From the NCBI RefSeq assembly GCF_963675635.1, contig NZ_OY776488.1, positions 1,277,501 to 1,341,500 of the forward strand: 64,000 nt of DNA, written 5' to 3'. The DNA comes from an uncultured Pseudodesulfovibrio sp. (GTDB lineage Bacteria; Desulfobacterota; Desulfovibrionia; Desulfovibrionales; Desulfovibrionaceae). Positions 29,742-39,493 of the stretch are shown here, piece after piece. The translations under genes were made by a program, and so were the position numbers. The notes under the pieces were generated by a model. It did no database searches, was not told the origin of the DNA, and saw only the letters and a program-made list of their open reading frames with translations. The stretch's first letter is position 1, and each line of letters opens with the position of its first letter.

Positions 29742-30668
29742 ATGAGTACACAAGAAACCCTGACCATGATCGCATTTCTGCTGGTACCGGCTCTTTTCAG
29801 CCTGCTCGGCATGGGAGCCATCGGCAGTCCGGCTATCGCTGTTCTCGGCGAGATGTCCGCAAAAACAAAGAAACGTGTCTTTTTTGACAAATACGCCCAG
29901 CAGATCGGATCTATGGGGCTTATCCTCCTCATTCTTCTGCTGATTGTCCAAGGCGCCGCATACGGCGTGGCGCTGACCAAATTCCCTCAATACATACACG
30001 CACTGTTTACTTTGGAGTCACCACTCCTGAACACGTTCGCGGCATTCGGTGTTTTTGCCATCTTCAGTATTATCTATTTCACGACCTGGACTAAAATGCG
30101 CAACACCAAAGTGCTGCACATATCTCTTGGCATGATAGCCGCACTGGCAGCACTGACCTGCGTAGCTTTGGCCATACCAGCCAAAATAGCCTGGATGCTC
30201 TCGCACAGCACCCCAACGGATGAGACACTGTCCGCAGCCACGGCAATGATTCTCCCCATGTCCATCATGTACGCCCTTTTGACCATGGCCGCAGCCGCCG
30301 CTTTAAGCGCGACCTATCTGGTTCTTCGACGCAACAAAGATGATTTCGGTCGTGACTATTACTCCTTTTCCCTGAGATTGGCCGCCCGCTGGGCCACTCT
30401 GCCAATGCTCGGTTTCCTGGGGTGCCAAGTATGGCTATACGCCACTCTGCCAGCATCGTTCAAAAGCATCGTCACGGGAACACCGCTGGCCTTTGTCTGG
30501 AGTGGCGTAGTTGCCTTGGGAGCCATCTGCGCCCTTATCTGGATCCTTATCGCCCGTAACGAATCTCCACTCAGGCTCAAAGGACTGACTTTCCTGACCC
30601 TAACACTGTTCTGGTTCATGCATACCCTGAACATTATGGTCGCAGTGAACCTCTTGACCCTGCTCTAA
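29742..30668 (+). CDS. Hypothetical polytopic membrane protein
   Basis: This protein of about 308 residues has about eight hydrophobic helices spread over its whole length and short charged loops. The ATG at 29742 (MSTQETLTMIAFLLVPALFS) is preferred over an upstream one at 29712 because membrane helix 1 starts there and a cggag site precedes it. I do not recognise the family. It could be an electron-transport membrane subunit, but there is no heme-ligand pattern clear enough to claim it. A strong terminator follows. Confidence 0.75.
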   Translation: MSTQETLTMIAFLLVPALFSLLGMGAIGSPAIAVLGEMSAKTKKRVFFDKYAQQIGSMGLILLILLLIVQGAAYGVALTKFPQYIHALFTLESPLLNTFAAFGVFAIFSIIYFTTWTKMRNTKVLHISLGMIAALAALTCVALAIPAKIAWMLSHSTPTDETLSAATAMILPMSIMYALLTMAAAAALSATYLVLRRNKDDFGRDYYSFSLRLAARWATLPMLGFLGCQVWLYATLPASFKSIVTGTPLAFVWSGVVALGAICALIWILIARNESPLRLKGLTFLTLTLFWFMHTLNIMVAVNLLTLL

Positions 30669-30692
30669 TTTCAGCATTCCATTCAACGCCAA

Positions 30693-30726
30693 AAAAGGCC
30701 GGAAAGCATGCGCTTTCCGGCCTTTT
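30693..30726. terminator. Intrinsic terminator after the membrane protein gene
   Basis: A 15-bp stem (aaaaggccggaaagc paired with its complement) with loop atgc lies between two convergent genes. It serves the membrane protein gene and the cheA end. Confidence 0.85.
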
Positions 30727-30746
30727 CATTCGTTTTTACAGAAACA

Positions 30747-33667
30747 CTATTTGCTACAGGACAATGCACCGGTCACGGTCAACGGTTCCGGCTTGCGCCC
30801 GAGCTGTGTGGACAAGCTGTAAATCTCATGCGGGTCCAAAATCAGCACCACGGAACCATCACCCATGATAGTCGCACCGGACAATCCTTTCAAATTGAAA
30901 TTGTTGAGATACTGCCCCAGTGGCTTGATAACTATCTCCTGCCGTTCGAGAAGTCGGTCCACGACCAACCCAAGACGTCGATCATTGTCCTGAATGACGA
31001 CCATGGGAAGAACATCCCTGTCATCCATGGACTGCGGCAGATCAAGCAATTCAGCCAACTCCACCACCCCAGGACTTCTCCACGCAAGGTAACTGCCTTC
31101 CTGTTGTTGACATCGGACAGCTTTTCCACCTCGATCTTGGTGGTTTCAGAAACAGCATCAAGTGGAATAGCGAATGTATCGCCTGCTACCTGCACCATGA
31201 GTGCGTCGATAATGGCCAGAGTCAAAGGAAGAGTCAGGGTTAATTTTGTGCCCTTGCCCACTTCGGACTGAGTGTGCACACTGCCCTTGAGATTCTTGAT
31301 ATTGGTTTTGACCACGTCCATGCCCACACCTCGTCCGGAAATATCCGTAACCTTCTCGGCAGAAGAGAAACCAGGGGCAAAGATCAGATCCAAAGCCTCA
31401 CGATCATCCATGACATTGGCTTCTTCTGGAGTGATGACGCCCTTGCGGATGGCAACGGCCTTCAGCTTTTCAGGGTCCATACCTCGTCCGTCATCCTCGA
31501 CTTCAATGGCAACGGAATTTCCCTTGTGGTATGCACGCAACCAGACATGCCCTTTGGGCTTCTTGCCCAAACGAACACGCTCTTCTTCATCCTCCAAGCC
31601 ATGATCGACCGCATTCCGAACGAGGTGAACCAACGGATCACCGATCTCTTCTACAACGGACTTGTCAAATTCAGTCTCTTCGCCTTCCATAATCAACTCG
31701 ACCTGTTTGCCGGACTTACGGCTCAGATCCCGAACAAGACGAGGGAAACGGGAAAAAACAGTCTGCACAGGTACCATGCGGACCTTCATGATTGTGTCCT
31801 GGAGATCATCTGAAATACGGGCCATCGCATAGGTCGTCTCAGTCAACTGCTGCGCGACCACATGCACCTCTTCCTGTCCCTCCTCAAGAGCACGGGCAAG
31901 CATGGCGTACCTGTTTCTGTTGATGATCAACTCACCAATGACATTCATCAAATGATCAAGTTTGTGGTGATCCACACGAATGGTACTCGACGCCTTGGGA
32001 CGTACAGGAGGCGGATTGACCGCGCCGCTCTTTCTGCCAGCAGGAGCCGAGGCCGGAGCTGATGCAGTCTTGGCAACAGGGGCCGGAGCCGGAGTAGCCT
32101 TCTGCACTGGCGGTTCAGAAACCGGCACAGGGGCCGGGGAGGGCTCTGGAACAGGTTCAGGAGCGACCTGTGGAGCAGGTTTCGCTGTCTTGACCGTATC
32201 AGATTTGCCCATATTCAACGTGGGATCTTCGACCGGAGCTCCGGTAAGCATTTCCAAGGCTTTCAGAATCATGTCCTTGAGAATGGCAAATTCCTGATCC
32301 AAAATATCCAGCATCAGAGTGAAGTCCATATCGGTCTTGCGTCCCTGATCAATCAAGCCGACGGTGCGAGAAGAATACTCCTTGATCTCATCAAGCCCCA
32401 TATAGCCGGTGGAATTCTGAATGGTTTGGAATGTTCTAAACAATCCATCCACGATATCAGTCTGACCTGCATCCTTACGCAGCAGTCCAAGAGCAACCAC
32501 CGCCGCTTCCAACTGCTGGTTAATGGTCTGAACAAACAGAGCCACATCCTCGGGATCATAATCACCTGCGGAAACAGAAGCCTCTTCTTCAGGCGAAGCA
32601 GTCTCAGCGACTGCCGGAGCCGTTGCCTTTTCTGTCCCGGAAGCGGAAGGCTCCTCGACAGAGGATGCCTTGGAATCGGGAAAAAGCCCCTGCACGGCAA
32701 ATACATCACCGTCTTCAGTCACTTTTTGCAGTACCTGCGCCATCACGCTGGTATCCAGAGGCTCGACCCTGTTGGTCTCAACGTCCACTTTGCCGACCAG
32801 AGCCTCAATAAGGTCAACGCTCGCCAACAAGAGATCTATCAATCCCTGGCTGGAAGCAATCTCACCTTTGCGAACCTTGTTCAACAGGGTTTCGGCCTCA
32901 TGGGTCAAGGAATTCAACTCCTTGAACCCGATAATGCCACTATTCCCTTTCAGGTTATGGAAATATCTGAAGGTATCGTTAATCAGTTCTTCACTGCCGT
33001 CAGGATCCCCTTCCAAAGAGAGCAGACACCGATTGAGATTTTCAACAATTTCATGAGCTTCTTCAAGGAAATCGGCCAGGTGCCCTTCGCCAACAGTCGT
33101 CAAACCGTATGGCGTGGTATCAAAATCGGGGTCCGGCTGGGGATCGAACATTTCTTTTGCGACCATTTGAACAGGTTCCTCCGCCACGGATTCAGGTTCA
33201 ATAACAATTTCGGCTTCGATAACAGGGGCAAATTCCGGCTCTGGTTCCGACGGGACAGACGTCTCTTCCAAATCTCCGACCAACGCAGCTTCAATCTGGG
33301 CAATGATAGGAGCGGTATCAACATCCCCCTCCACGCCACTGGTTTCCAGATTATCCACCATGGTTCTCAGGGCATCCGTTGCTGAAAGAATCAAGTCCAT
33401 GATCCCACTGGTGACTTTCATGGACCCCTGACGGAGTTCATCAAGTATGTTTTCCGCTTTGTGCGCCAATCCATTAATCTTGTTCAAACCAAGAAAACCC
33501 GATGCACCCTTGAGAGAGTGCATGGGCCTAAATATTTCATTCAGCAAACCAAGATTGTCAGGGCTTTTTTCAAGCTCCAGCAGATTTGGTTCAATGGTTT
33601 CCAAGTGCTCTTTCGCTTCAACGAAAAAGTCGGTCAAGATTTCCGGATCAAGAAAGTCCTGGCTCAT
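30747..33667 (-). CDS. cheA: Chemotaxis histidine kinase CheA, frameshifted in its CheW-like domain
   Basis: The reading frame starts at ATG 33667 (aggt ribosome site) and encodes two canonical Hpt domains (His50 in RPMHSLKGASG; second at RYFHNLKGNSG), a third, His-less Hpt-like domain (RTFQTIQNSTG), a Pro/Ala linker, the dimerisation/HATPase domain (HLVRNAVDHGLEDEEERVRL, GRGMDPEKLKA, ISGRGVGMDVVK) and a C-terminal CheW-like domain. At 31067-31070 a run of four G (minus strand) should be five: frame 1 runs to a stop at 30932 with 46 wrong residues, while a GTG-started frame at 30747-31067 carries the rest of the domain. With one base restored the protein is 973 residues. It phosphorylates CheY and CheB. 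It is the last gene of the che operon. Confidence 0.85.
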
Positions 33668-33766
33668 CGAAGTACCTCTAGCAGCATCGTCCCGCCTCAC
33701 AGGGAATGGCAAAACCGTTTATGCCGCCTTGGTTGTATTTGTATCACTTAGCCATTGCAATATGCC

Positions 33767-34135
33767 CTAGCCCAACAGCATCTTGACGTTTCTTACAAGC
33801 TTTTCAGGCTGCGCCGGTTTAACCATGTAGAGATTTGCCCCCACGGTCAAGCCGGTTTGGACATCTCTGTCCTGCCCTTCCGTGGAAAGAACAACAATAG
33901 GAATATCGCGGTAAGCCGCCTGCTCCCTGACGGTTTTGATAAATGTCAATCCGTCCATACGCGGCATATTGACATCTGAAACGATGAGATCAACTTCAGT
34001 CAGACTATAGAGCTTCTCCAAACCGTCCAACCCATCTTCCGCCGTGGTTACCTTGAAGCCTTCCTTCTTCATGATAAACGCCACAAGATTTCTCACGGTC
34101 TTCGAATCGTCCACTATTAGAATATGTTTAGCCAT
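33767..34135 (-). CDS. CheY-like response regulator
   Basis: This 122-residue single receiver domain has the acidic pair and phosphoacceptor region (LIVDDSKTVRNLVAFIM; DLIVSDVNMPRMDGLTFI), the conserved Thr/Ser strand (VVLSTEG) and the Lys near the end (VKPAQPEKL). CheA would phosphorylate it and the protein would carry the signal to the flagellar motor or to other targets. It has a strong ribosome site (aaggggg) and lies between cheR and cheA. Confidence 0.92.
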   Translation of the reverse strand: MAKHILIVDDSKTVRNLVAFIMKKEGFKVTTAEDGLDGLEKLYSLTEVDLIVSDVNMPRMDGLTFIKTVREQAAYRDIPIVVLSTEGQDRDVQTGLTVGANLYMVKPAQPEKLVRNVKMLLG

Positions 34136-34198
34136 TACTCCCCCTTGATATCACGGGCGCACCCAAATTATCAATTTCATATACAGACTGATTCATTT

Positions 34199-35074
34199 TC
34201 ATTCTTCCTTCTTATAAATGATCGCCCCTGGATAATGAATCGGTTTAAAAGCACGTGTAATATTGTGCAGCGACTCAGAATGCCCGATAATCAAATACCC
34301 GCCTGGAAGAAGGTTGTCATAAAATGCGTTGATAACGTGCTTTTTCATCGCATCATCAAAATAGATTATGACGTTTCTGCAAAAAATAATCTGTGACCGT
34401 TCCACCCGTTTGAGCTGCATGCGGTCTTTGAGATTTATCTGTCCAAAACTGACCAGACGTTTCACCTCGGATTTGATTTTGTTCTGTCCTTCTTCCGAAT
34501 CAAAATACCGAGATGCTATTTCCGGAGGGGTACTCCTGAGTGTGTAATCATTATACACTCCCCTGCGAGCTGAATCCAAAACACGCTCCGAAAGATCATT
34601 GGCTGTAATCCTGATATCCCACGCAGCAATCTCCGTCCTGAGAAGTTCGTGAACGATCATGGATATGGTATACGGCTCTTCCCCTGTAGAACACCCCGCC
34701 GACCAGATGCGAAGCCTTCTTCCATTCCGACGACATCCGGCAAGCACTTCACTCAAGATTTCCTGTTGAAACACCTGAAGCTGCGGCGGATTACGATAAA
34801 AACTTGTTTCGTTGGTCGTAATAACTTCAAACAATCTTTTGATCTCTGCCGAACGACTCACATCAAACCGGAGCAGATTGTAATACTCGTCAAAATTCTT
34901 GAGATTGAGTTTCTTGAGTCTGTTTCCCAACCTGTTTTCAATCAGGTATTTGCGATTGTCAGCCACATAGATACCACACTCGGCATAGATAAAATCACGC
35001 AGGTTTGTAAACTCCTGGTCCGTGATCTTGAGATCTTTGCCGAGGGATATGGTTTTGGAAAACAACGACGACAT
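34199..35074 (-). CDS. cheR: Chemotaxis protein methyltransferase CheR
   Basis: This 291-residue SAM-dependent methyltransferase methylates glutamates of chemoreceptors. It has an N-terminal helical CheR domain (residues about 20-75) and a Rossmann domain with the SAM motif RIWSAGCSTGEEPYTISM and the late FCRNVIIYFDDAMKKHV. An aggag ribosome site precedes the start. It lies between the HEAT-repeat protein and the CheY-like gene. Confidence 0.95.
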   Translation of the reverse strand: MSSLFSKTISLGKDLKITDQEFTNLRDFIYAECGIYVADNRKYLIENRLGNRLKKLNLKNFDEYYNLLRFDVSRSAEIKRLFEVITTNETSFYRNPPQLQVFQQEILSEVLAGCRRNGRRLRIWSAGCSTGEEPYTISMIVHELLRTEIAAWDIRITANDLSERVLDSARRGVYNDYTLRSTPPEIASRYFDSEEGQNKIKSEVKRLVSFGQINLKDRMQLKRVERSQIIFCRNVIIYFDDAMKKHVINAFYDNLLPGGYLIIGHSESLHNITRAFKPIHYPGAIIYKKEE

Positions 35075-35081
35075 GAAGCCC

Positions 35082-37019
35082 CTACTCCTGCGCTTCCTGA
35101 ATTCGGGCTATTGCCTCCTCAGCGGCACTCACAAGCTCATACTCATCACTGTTGGTCACTTGCAACAAGGCAGAAAATGCCTTGGACCCGCCGATATTAC
35201 CCAAGGCTTCTATCGCCTTCATAACAACAAACCGATTGGAATCCTCCAGCATATCCACTATCAGCGGAACAGCCTCCTGCGATGAATGTTGACCCAGAGC
35301 ATCCATGGCGCGAATTATGACCCAATCATCTTCATCGTTCAAAGCATCAATAAGATGCGGAATGGTGTCTTCGCCATAATGCTGCCCAAGAATTTCAACA
35401 ACTGTCAGACGAACATCCTTGCTTTCATCATTAAGGCGCTGCAAGACCAACGGCAACCAAGCTCCCTTGTCGTCCGGAAATGCAGCAAGAGACTCAACCG
35501 CCACCCGCCGTATATCCGACTCCTCGTCTTCCACGGCATGCTGTAGAATAGCAAGATTGTCCGCAGAGCAAAATCTGCCCAAAGCATATACGGCCATGAG
35601 ACGATTTACCGGGTTCTCACTGGTGAACATCTCCCTGAAGCGATCCTGCACATCGGCAGTGCCGATGGCTATGCACGCTTCCAGGGCAGCCTCCTTCACA
35701 TCATCATATTGATGATCAAGCAATGGGAAAATATCATCCGCAACTTCGGCTAGTTGGAGCTTTTCACCAAGCAGGTACACGGCACTCTTCAAAACCGTAC
35801 CATCAGTATGCTCGTTCAACACCTTGATGAAAAAGTCTTTGGTCTGCGGTCGTCCTCTGTTAGCAACAACACTGACAATCTGCCGCTGCAAGGGGAGGCT
35901 GACTTGCCAAAACGCATCCATAAGCACCTGACAGATGTCATTCTGCTCAACACATTCTGTGGGTGCAATCTGTGACAGCACCTGAACCGCGACCTTTGCC
36001 ACCCCCTGGTCTTCACCAAGCAGGCCGACCTTGAGAGCCTCAGTCAGACCGATTTCAGCCAGGAAAGAAATAATGAGTTGCAACCGATCCTGATCCACAT
36101 CCTGATCCAAGGCCCCGGCAATCTGCAAAATACCTCTGGACGCTTCTTCTCCGCCGACATAGGCCAACCCCTGAATAGCAGCATCCTGGATTTCCACATC
36201 TTCATCCCGAAGCGCCACCAACAGGTACTGACGAAACCGCTCACGTTCATCGTCACTCAATAGAGTAAGCGATTTACCGCCGAGAATTTTAACCACGGCT
36301 TTCACGATTTTATTCCGCAACGCTGTAGGAGAATCACTCATACGTTTAAGCAGCATGGTCACGGCTTTGACGTTGCCCAATTCACCAAGCGCATCGATAA
36401 TCATAGAGGCAACAAGGTCCGAAGCGGAATCAAGCGCCTTGACCAGCGCATCCACCGAGCTGGCGTGTCCAATTTTCGTCAACGCCTCAATCACGGAATA
36501 TTGCACCCACTCTTCGTCGCCGATAGCCTGATTGAGACTGGGGATAGCCTCAGTCATACCCAACTCGCCAAGGCTGACTGCCGCCTGATACCGGACGTTA
36601 ACCTCGGGATCTTTAAGCAGGGCATTACACAATGGAGCAACGGCCAGAAGACTTTTGGTAGAACCAAGAATATCCGAAATGAAAATTCTGATATCCGCAT
36701 CCTCATCATGGATCAATTCCACCAGTGAAGAAAGGTCTTGGTTGCCCACTTCACGGAGAATATCCATGGCAAGATTACGGACGGGAGCATCGTCGGAACG
36801 CAGAAGAGGGATCACGGCCTGCACAACTTCCTTGCCGCCGATCTTACGCAGGGAACTATCCACGGCTTCCTGGATGCCAAGATGATTGGTCTGTAGCAAT
36901 TCGGCCAATTTGGGAACGGCTTCCACACAGTTGTTTTCACCTGCTTTGAAAGCACTCTCCCGGACAACCTCTTTATTTTCGCTCCCTAAAAGCACTATAT
37001 ATTCAGAGCATTCCACCAT
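35082..37019 (-). CDS. HEAT-repeat protein in the che operon
   Basis: This protein of about 645 residues is built almost wholly of HEAT-type repeats, each of about 31 residues with the pattern A..aLg.ig...av..Li..L.d.d..vR..a (for example AVSLGELGMTEAIPSLNQAI, then VEILGQHYGEDTIPHLIDAL). No enzymatic motif is visible. Such alpha-solenoids act as scaffolds. Its place between cheB and cheR suggests that it binds chemotaxis proteins or receptors. I chose ATG 37019 over 37046 because gggga lies about 8 bases before it; either is possible. Confidence 0.85.
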   Translation of the reverse strand: MVECSEYIVLLGSENKEVVRESAFKAGENNCVEAVPKLAELLQTNHLGIQEAVDSSLRKIGGKEVVQAVIPLLRSDDAPVRNLAMDILREVGNQDLSSLVELIHDEDADIRIFISDILGSTKSLLAVAPLCNALLKDPEVNVRYQAAVSLGELGMTEAIPSLNQAIGDEEWVQYSVIEALTKIGHASSVDALVKALDSASDLVASMIIDALGELGNVKAVTMLLKRMSDSPTALRNKIVKAVVKILGGKSLTLLSDDERERFRQYLLVALRDEDVEIQDAAIQGLAYVGGEEASRGILQIAGALDQDVDQDRLQLIISFLAEIGLTEALKVGLLGEDQGVAKVAVQVLSQIAPTECVEQNDICQVLMDAFWQVSLPLQRQIVSVVANRGRPQTKDFFIKVLNEHTDGTVLKSAVYLLGEKLQLAEVADDIFPLLDHQYDDVKEAALEACIAIGTADVQDRFREMFTSENPVNRLMAVYALGRFCSADNLAILQHAVEDEESDIRRVAVESLAAFPDDKGAWLPLVLQRLNDESKDVRLTVVEILGQHYGEDTIPHLIDALNDEDDWVIIRAMDALGQHSSQEAVPLIVDMLEDSNRFVVMKAIEALGNIGGSKAFSALLQVTNSDEYELVSAAEEAIARIQEAQE

Positions 37020-37063
37020 AATCTCAGTCCCCCATACAGGTTTCAAGACTCACTCATCAAAAC

Positions 37064-38107
37064 CTATTTATACAAATTAGCCATGATGGATTCTGCCATG
37101 TCGTCCAGATCAACAATCTCATCCGCCAGACTTTCATCGACAATGGCTTTAGGCATACCGTACACAACACACGTGGAGTCGCTCTGAGCCAAAGCGCGCC
37201 CTCCCCTTGCCTTGAGATCACGAATACCCTCGCATCCATCATTCCCCATACCTGTCAAAATAACGCCAAGTCCCCGTTTCCCAACAGCCGCTGCCACGGA
37301 ACTGATGAGAACGTTGGCTGATGGCTTATACAAAGCGTCACTGGGCTGGTCCGTAACAACCACATCAATGCGGCTGACCTTCTGGTCCAATACGATATGT
37401 CTACCACCAGGAGCCACATACGCATGCCCCGGTCGAAAGATGTCACCTGTTTCAGCTTCCTTAACAGTAATCTCACTGACGCCGTTAAGGCGCTCGGCAA
37501 AAGGACCGGTAAAAGCCGCAGGCATATGTTGCGCAATAACTATCCCAGCAGGAAAATCTGCCGGAAGCGAGGACAGAATTTTCTGAACGACAGGAGGACC
37601 GCCCGTGGAAACACCAATGGCTACGACATCTCGAACGGGACGCCCGTCTGCACGAGGTCGCACCCTGGGCGCAGGCTTTTTTCGAGCGGTCGGACGTGCC
37701 ACATGACGCATTTTACGCATGGCCACGGTTTTAACCCGCTCGATAAGATCCTTTTCAATCTTGATAATATCCAGAGAAACCTTGGAAAGCTGTTTGGGGA
37801 TAAAATCTACCGCACCAAGTTCCATGGCTTTCAAAGTGGCCTCTGCACCTTCAGTCGTCAGCGAGCTGACCATAAGCACAGGGCGGGGCGATTCCATCAT
37901 GATATGACGAAGGGCGGTCAGGCCGTCCATTTTCGGCATCTCGATATCCATGGTGACCACATCGGGATTCAGCTCACGCACCATATCCAGGCCTTCCTGA
38001 CCATTGCGCGCCACGCCGACCACGGTGATACCCGGGTCCTTGTCGAGCATCGTGCTGATGGCTTTTCTCATGAAAGCGGAATCATCCACGACGAGAACTT
38101 TAATCAC
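37064..38107 (-). CDS. cheB: Chemotaxis protein-glutamate methylesterase CheB
   Basis: This protein of about 347 residues has an N-terminal receiver domain (VLVVDDSAFMRKAI; VVTMDIEMPKMDGLTAL), a linker, and a C-terminal methylesterase domain with VAIGVSTGGPPVVQKIL, the His of VIAQHMPAAFTGPFAERL, and VILTGMGNDGCEGI. It removes receptor methyl groups and deamidates glutamines when phosphorylated by CheA. The GTG at 38107 is chosen because aaggag lies exactly 8 bases upstream, whereas the longer frame (38116) would overlap that site. It is the first gene of the che operon. Confidence 0.94.
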   Translation of the reverse strand: MIKVLVVDDSAFMRKAISTMLDKDPGITVVGVARNGQEGLDMVRELNPDVVTMDIEMPKMDGLTALRHIMMESPRPVLMVSSLTTEGAEATLKAMELGAVDFIPKQLSKVSLDIIKIEKDLIERVKTVAMRKMRHVARPTARKKPAPRVRPRADGRPVRDVVAIGVSTGGPPVVQKILSSLPADFPAGIVIAQHMPAAFTGPFAERLNGVSEITVKEAETGDIFRPGHAYVAPGGRHIVLDQKVSRIDVVVTDQPSDALYKPSANVLISSVAAAVGKRGLGVILTGMGNDGCEGIRDLKARGGRALAQSDSTCVVYGMPKAIVDESLADEIVDLDDMAESIMANLYK

Positions 38108-38311
38108 GTATACCACTCCTTAGCGTCTGCCCTGCCGACATCCGTTCGGCAGCAATTCCTGTCACCCGCCAACTCCCGACGCACGAGAATCATTTTGTCA
38201 TTCAATCTCCAATCTTAGGCAGCTTTATGCCCTTTGTCTACAACCTTGAAGAAACATGCAATTTTTACCTTGCCTTTTTGTCAGCGAAGAGCTAAATCCC
38301 TCTCTCGACAG

Positions 38312-38388
38312 CGGGATGTGGCTCAGTCTGGTAGAGCGCTGCGTTCGGGACGCAGAGATCGGAGGTTCAAATCCTCTCATCCCGACCA
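38312..38388 (+). tRNA. tRNA-Pro (anticodon CGG)
   Basis: A 77-nt cloverleaf: acceptor stem cgggatg / catcccg, anticodon stem ctgcg / cgcag with loop TTCGGGA and anticodon CGG at 38346-38348, T-arm ggaggttcaaatcctc, encoded CCA end. The 3' half is the attachment site of the integrated element: the same bases recur at 49842-49895 and, decayed, at about 52633. Confidence 0.97.
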
Positions 38389-38390
38389 GA
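38337..38390 (+). repeat. att direct repeat, left copy (tRNA-Pro 3' half)
   Basis: A 54-bp block identical to 49842-49895; one mismatch then 12 further matching bases follow on each side. It spans the tRNA anticodon arm to the CCA end. This is the classic site for tyrosine-recombinase integration, and the intact tRNA is preserved here. Confidence 0.93.
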
Positions 38391-38396
38391 AAAATC

Positions 38397-38431
38397 AAGG
38401 GTTTATGACAAATCGTCATAAACCCTTTTTT
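38397..38431 (+). terminator. Intrinsic terminator of tRNA-Pro
   Basis: A 13-bp stem (aagggtttatgac / gtcataaaccctt), loop aaatc, then a T-run right behind the tRNA. It lies inside the element. Confidence 0.85.
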
Positions 38432-38432
38432 G

Positions 38433-38455
38433 TTTTTGCTAACCTATTGCTAACA
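38433..38455 (+). repeat. 23-bp element-end repeat, left copy (possible integrase arm sites)
   Basis: An exact copy of 49686-49708. Each copy contains two direct TTGCTAAC-like octamers 4 bases apart. Pairs of short direct repeats inside both ends of an integrated element are typical of integrase arm-type or excisionase sites. The role is inferred. Confidence 0.6.
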
Positions 38456-38482
38456 ACAAGCTTGTTTTAAGCCTCTCCACAA

Positions 38483-39478
38483 TCAGTATGCTGACAGTGT
38501 AGCTTCGAGCTCTTTCTTCACTTCAGCCCGCAGTTCGGCTGGCCCGATCACTTCAGCATGAGAGCCTAAAGAAAGTATCCATTTGATTACTTCGTAGCGA
38601 CCAGACGTTTTCAACTCTACGATGACAGCACCATCAGGCTCTTCAGATGCGATCCGTTCATTGAAGTATGGACGCTCTTTGATATATTTAGCTTGATCTG
38701 CTGACACACGGACTATTGCTTCGATGGGATCACCGGCAATAAGGCCGAATGCTTCGTTAAGCCTTGCATCTGCATCAAAGTCTTTTGGTTCCTCAAACGT
38801 GTCGTCGGTCAGAGTTATCTCTTGAACTCTCTCAAGCGCGAGGATGAGGGCTTCGTCAAATGAGGGCATCCTGACAAAGAGATATATGCCGCCTGAGTAT
38901 TCAAAAAAGGACAACGGATCTATTTTTAATCTCGTTTCTTTGTCCTGGTTGAATGAGTAATAATTAACAAGGCAGGTCTTACGCTTGAGCATGGCTTCTA
39001 CCAATGAGTCGAGTATGGCCTCTTTCCCAGAGTAGTCTTTTGCGAATTTATCGGAAGAGCCGAACAAAGGCTCCAGCTTGCTCAATGAAGCGAACAACCC
39101 TTCCGGTACAAATGCATCAAGCCGTGAAAACAGACGATCGAGAGTCCTCTCAATTTCCGTTCCTTTAAAGAGTGTGGCCTGAGATCGCAAAAGCTGGAGT
39201 GCTACGATATCAGGAAGCGATATGGTGAAGTCCGGTAGATTTAATCCAGCTAGTTTTTGCCGAGAGGCCTCATCAATTTTCCACCTCTTGGAACGCTCAC
39301 CATAAACCTTGTCTTCATAGACCAACACACCAATCGCTTGAATGGTATCAAGCATACGGTAGGCAGCTTTTCGGTCCTTCCTTCCGAGCACTTCCATAAG
39401 TTCGTTGATTGTAGTGCCATTCACTTTGCTCAGGGCTTGAATACCCTTGAAAAGCTGGATTATCTGTGTTCCGCGCAT
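38483..39478 (-). CDS. WYL-domain transcriptional regulator
   Basis: This 331-residue protein has an N-terminal winged-helix region (about 5-70; TTINELMEVLGRKDRKAAYR), a WYL-type ligand-sensing domain (about 145-225; LVEAMLKRKTCLVNYYSF then RLKIDPLSFFEYSGGIYLFV) and a C-terminal extension. WYL regulators bind nucleic acid or nucleotide ligands and often control defence operons on mobile elements. It is the last gene of the five-gene operon (38483-42809), 15 bp after the beta-CASP-type gene. I infer that it regulates that operon, but no operator was identified. Confidence 0.85.
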   Translation of the reverse strand: MRGTQIIQLFKGIQALSKVNGTTINELMEVLGRKDRKAAYRMLDTIQAIGVLVYEDKVYGERSKRWKIDEASRQKLAGLNLPDFTISLPDIVALQLLRSQATLFKGTEIERTLDRLFSRLDAFVPEGLFASLSKLEPLFGSSDKFAKDYSGKEAILDSLVEAMLKRKTCLVNYYSFNQDKETRLKIDPLSFFEYSGGIYLFVRMPSFDEALILALERVQEITLTDDTFEEPKDFDADARLNEAFGLIAGDPIEAIVRVSADQAKYIKERPYFNERIASEEPDGAVIVELKTSGRYEVIKWILSLGSHAEVIGPAELRAEVKKELEATLSAY

Positions 39479-39493
39479 CTTTCCACCGTCTGG

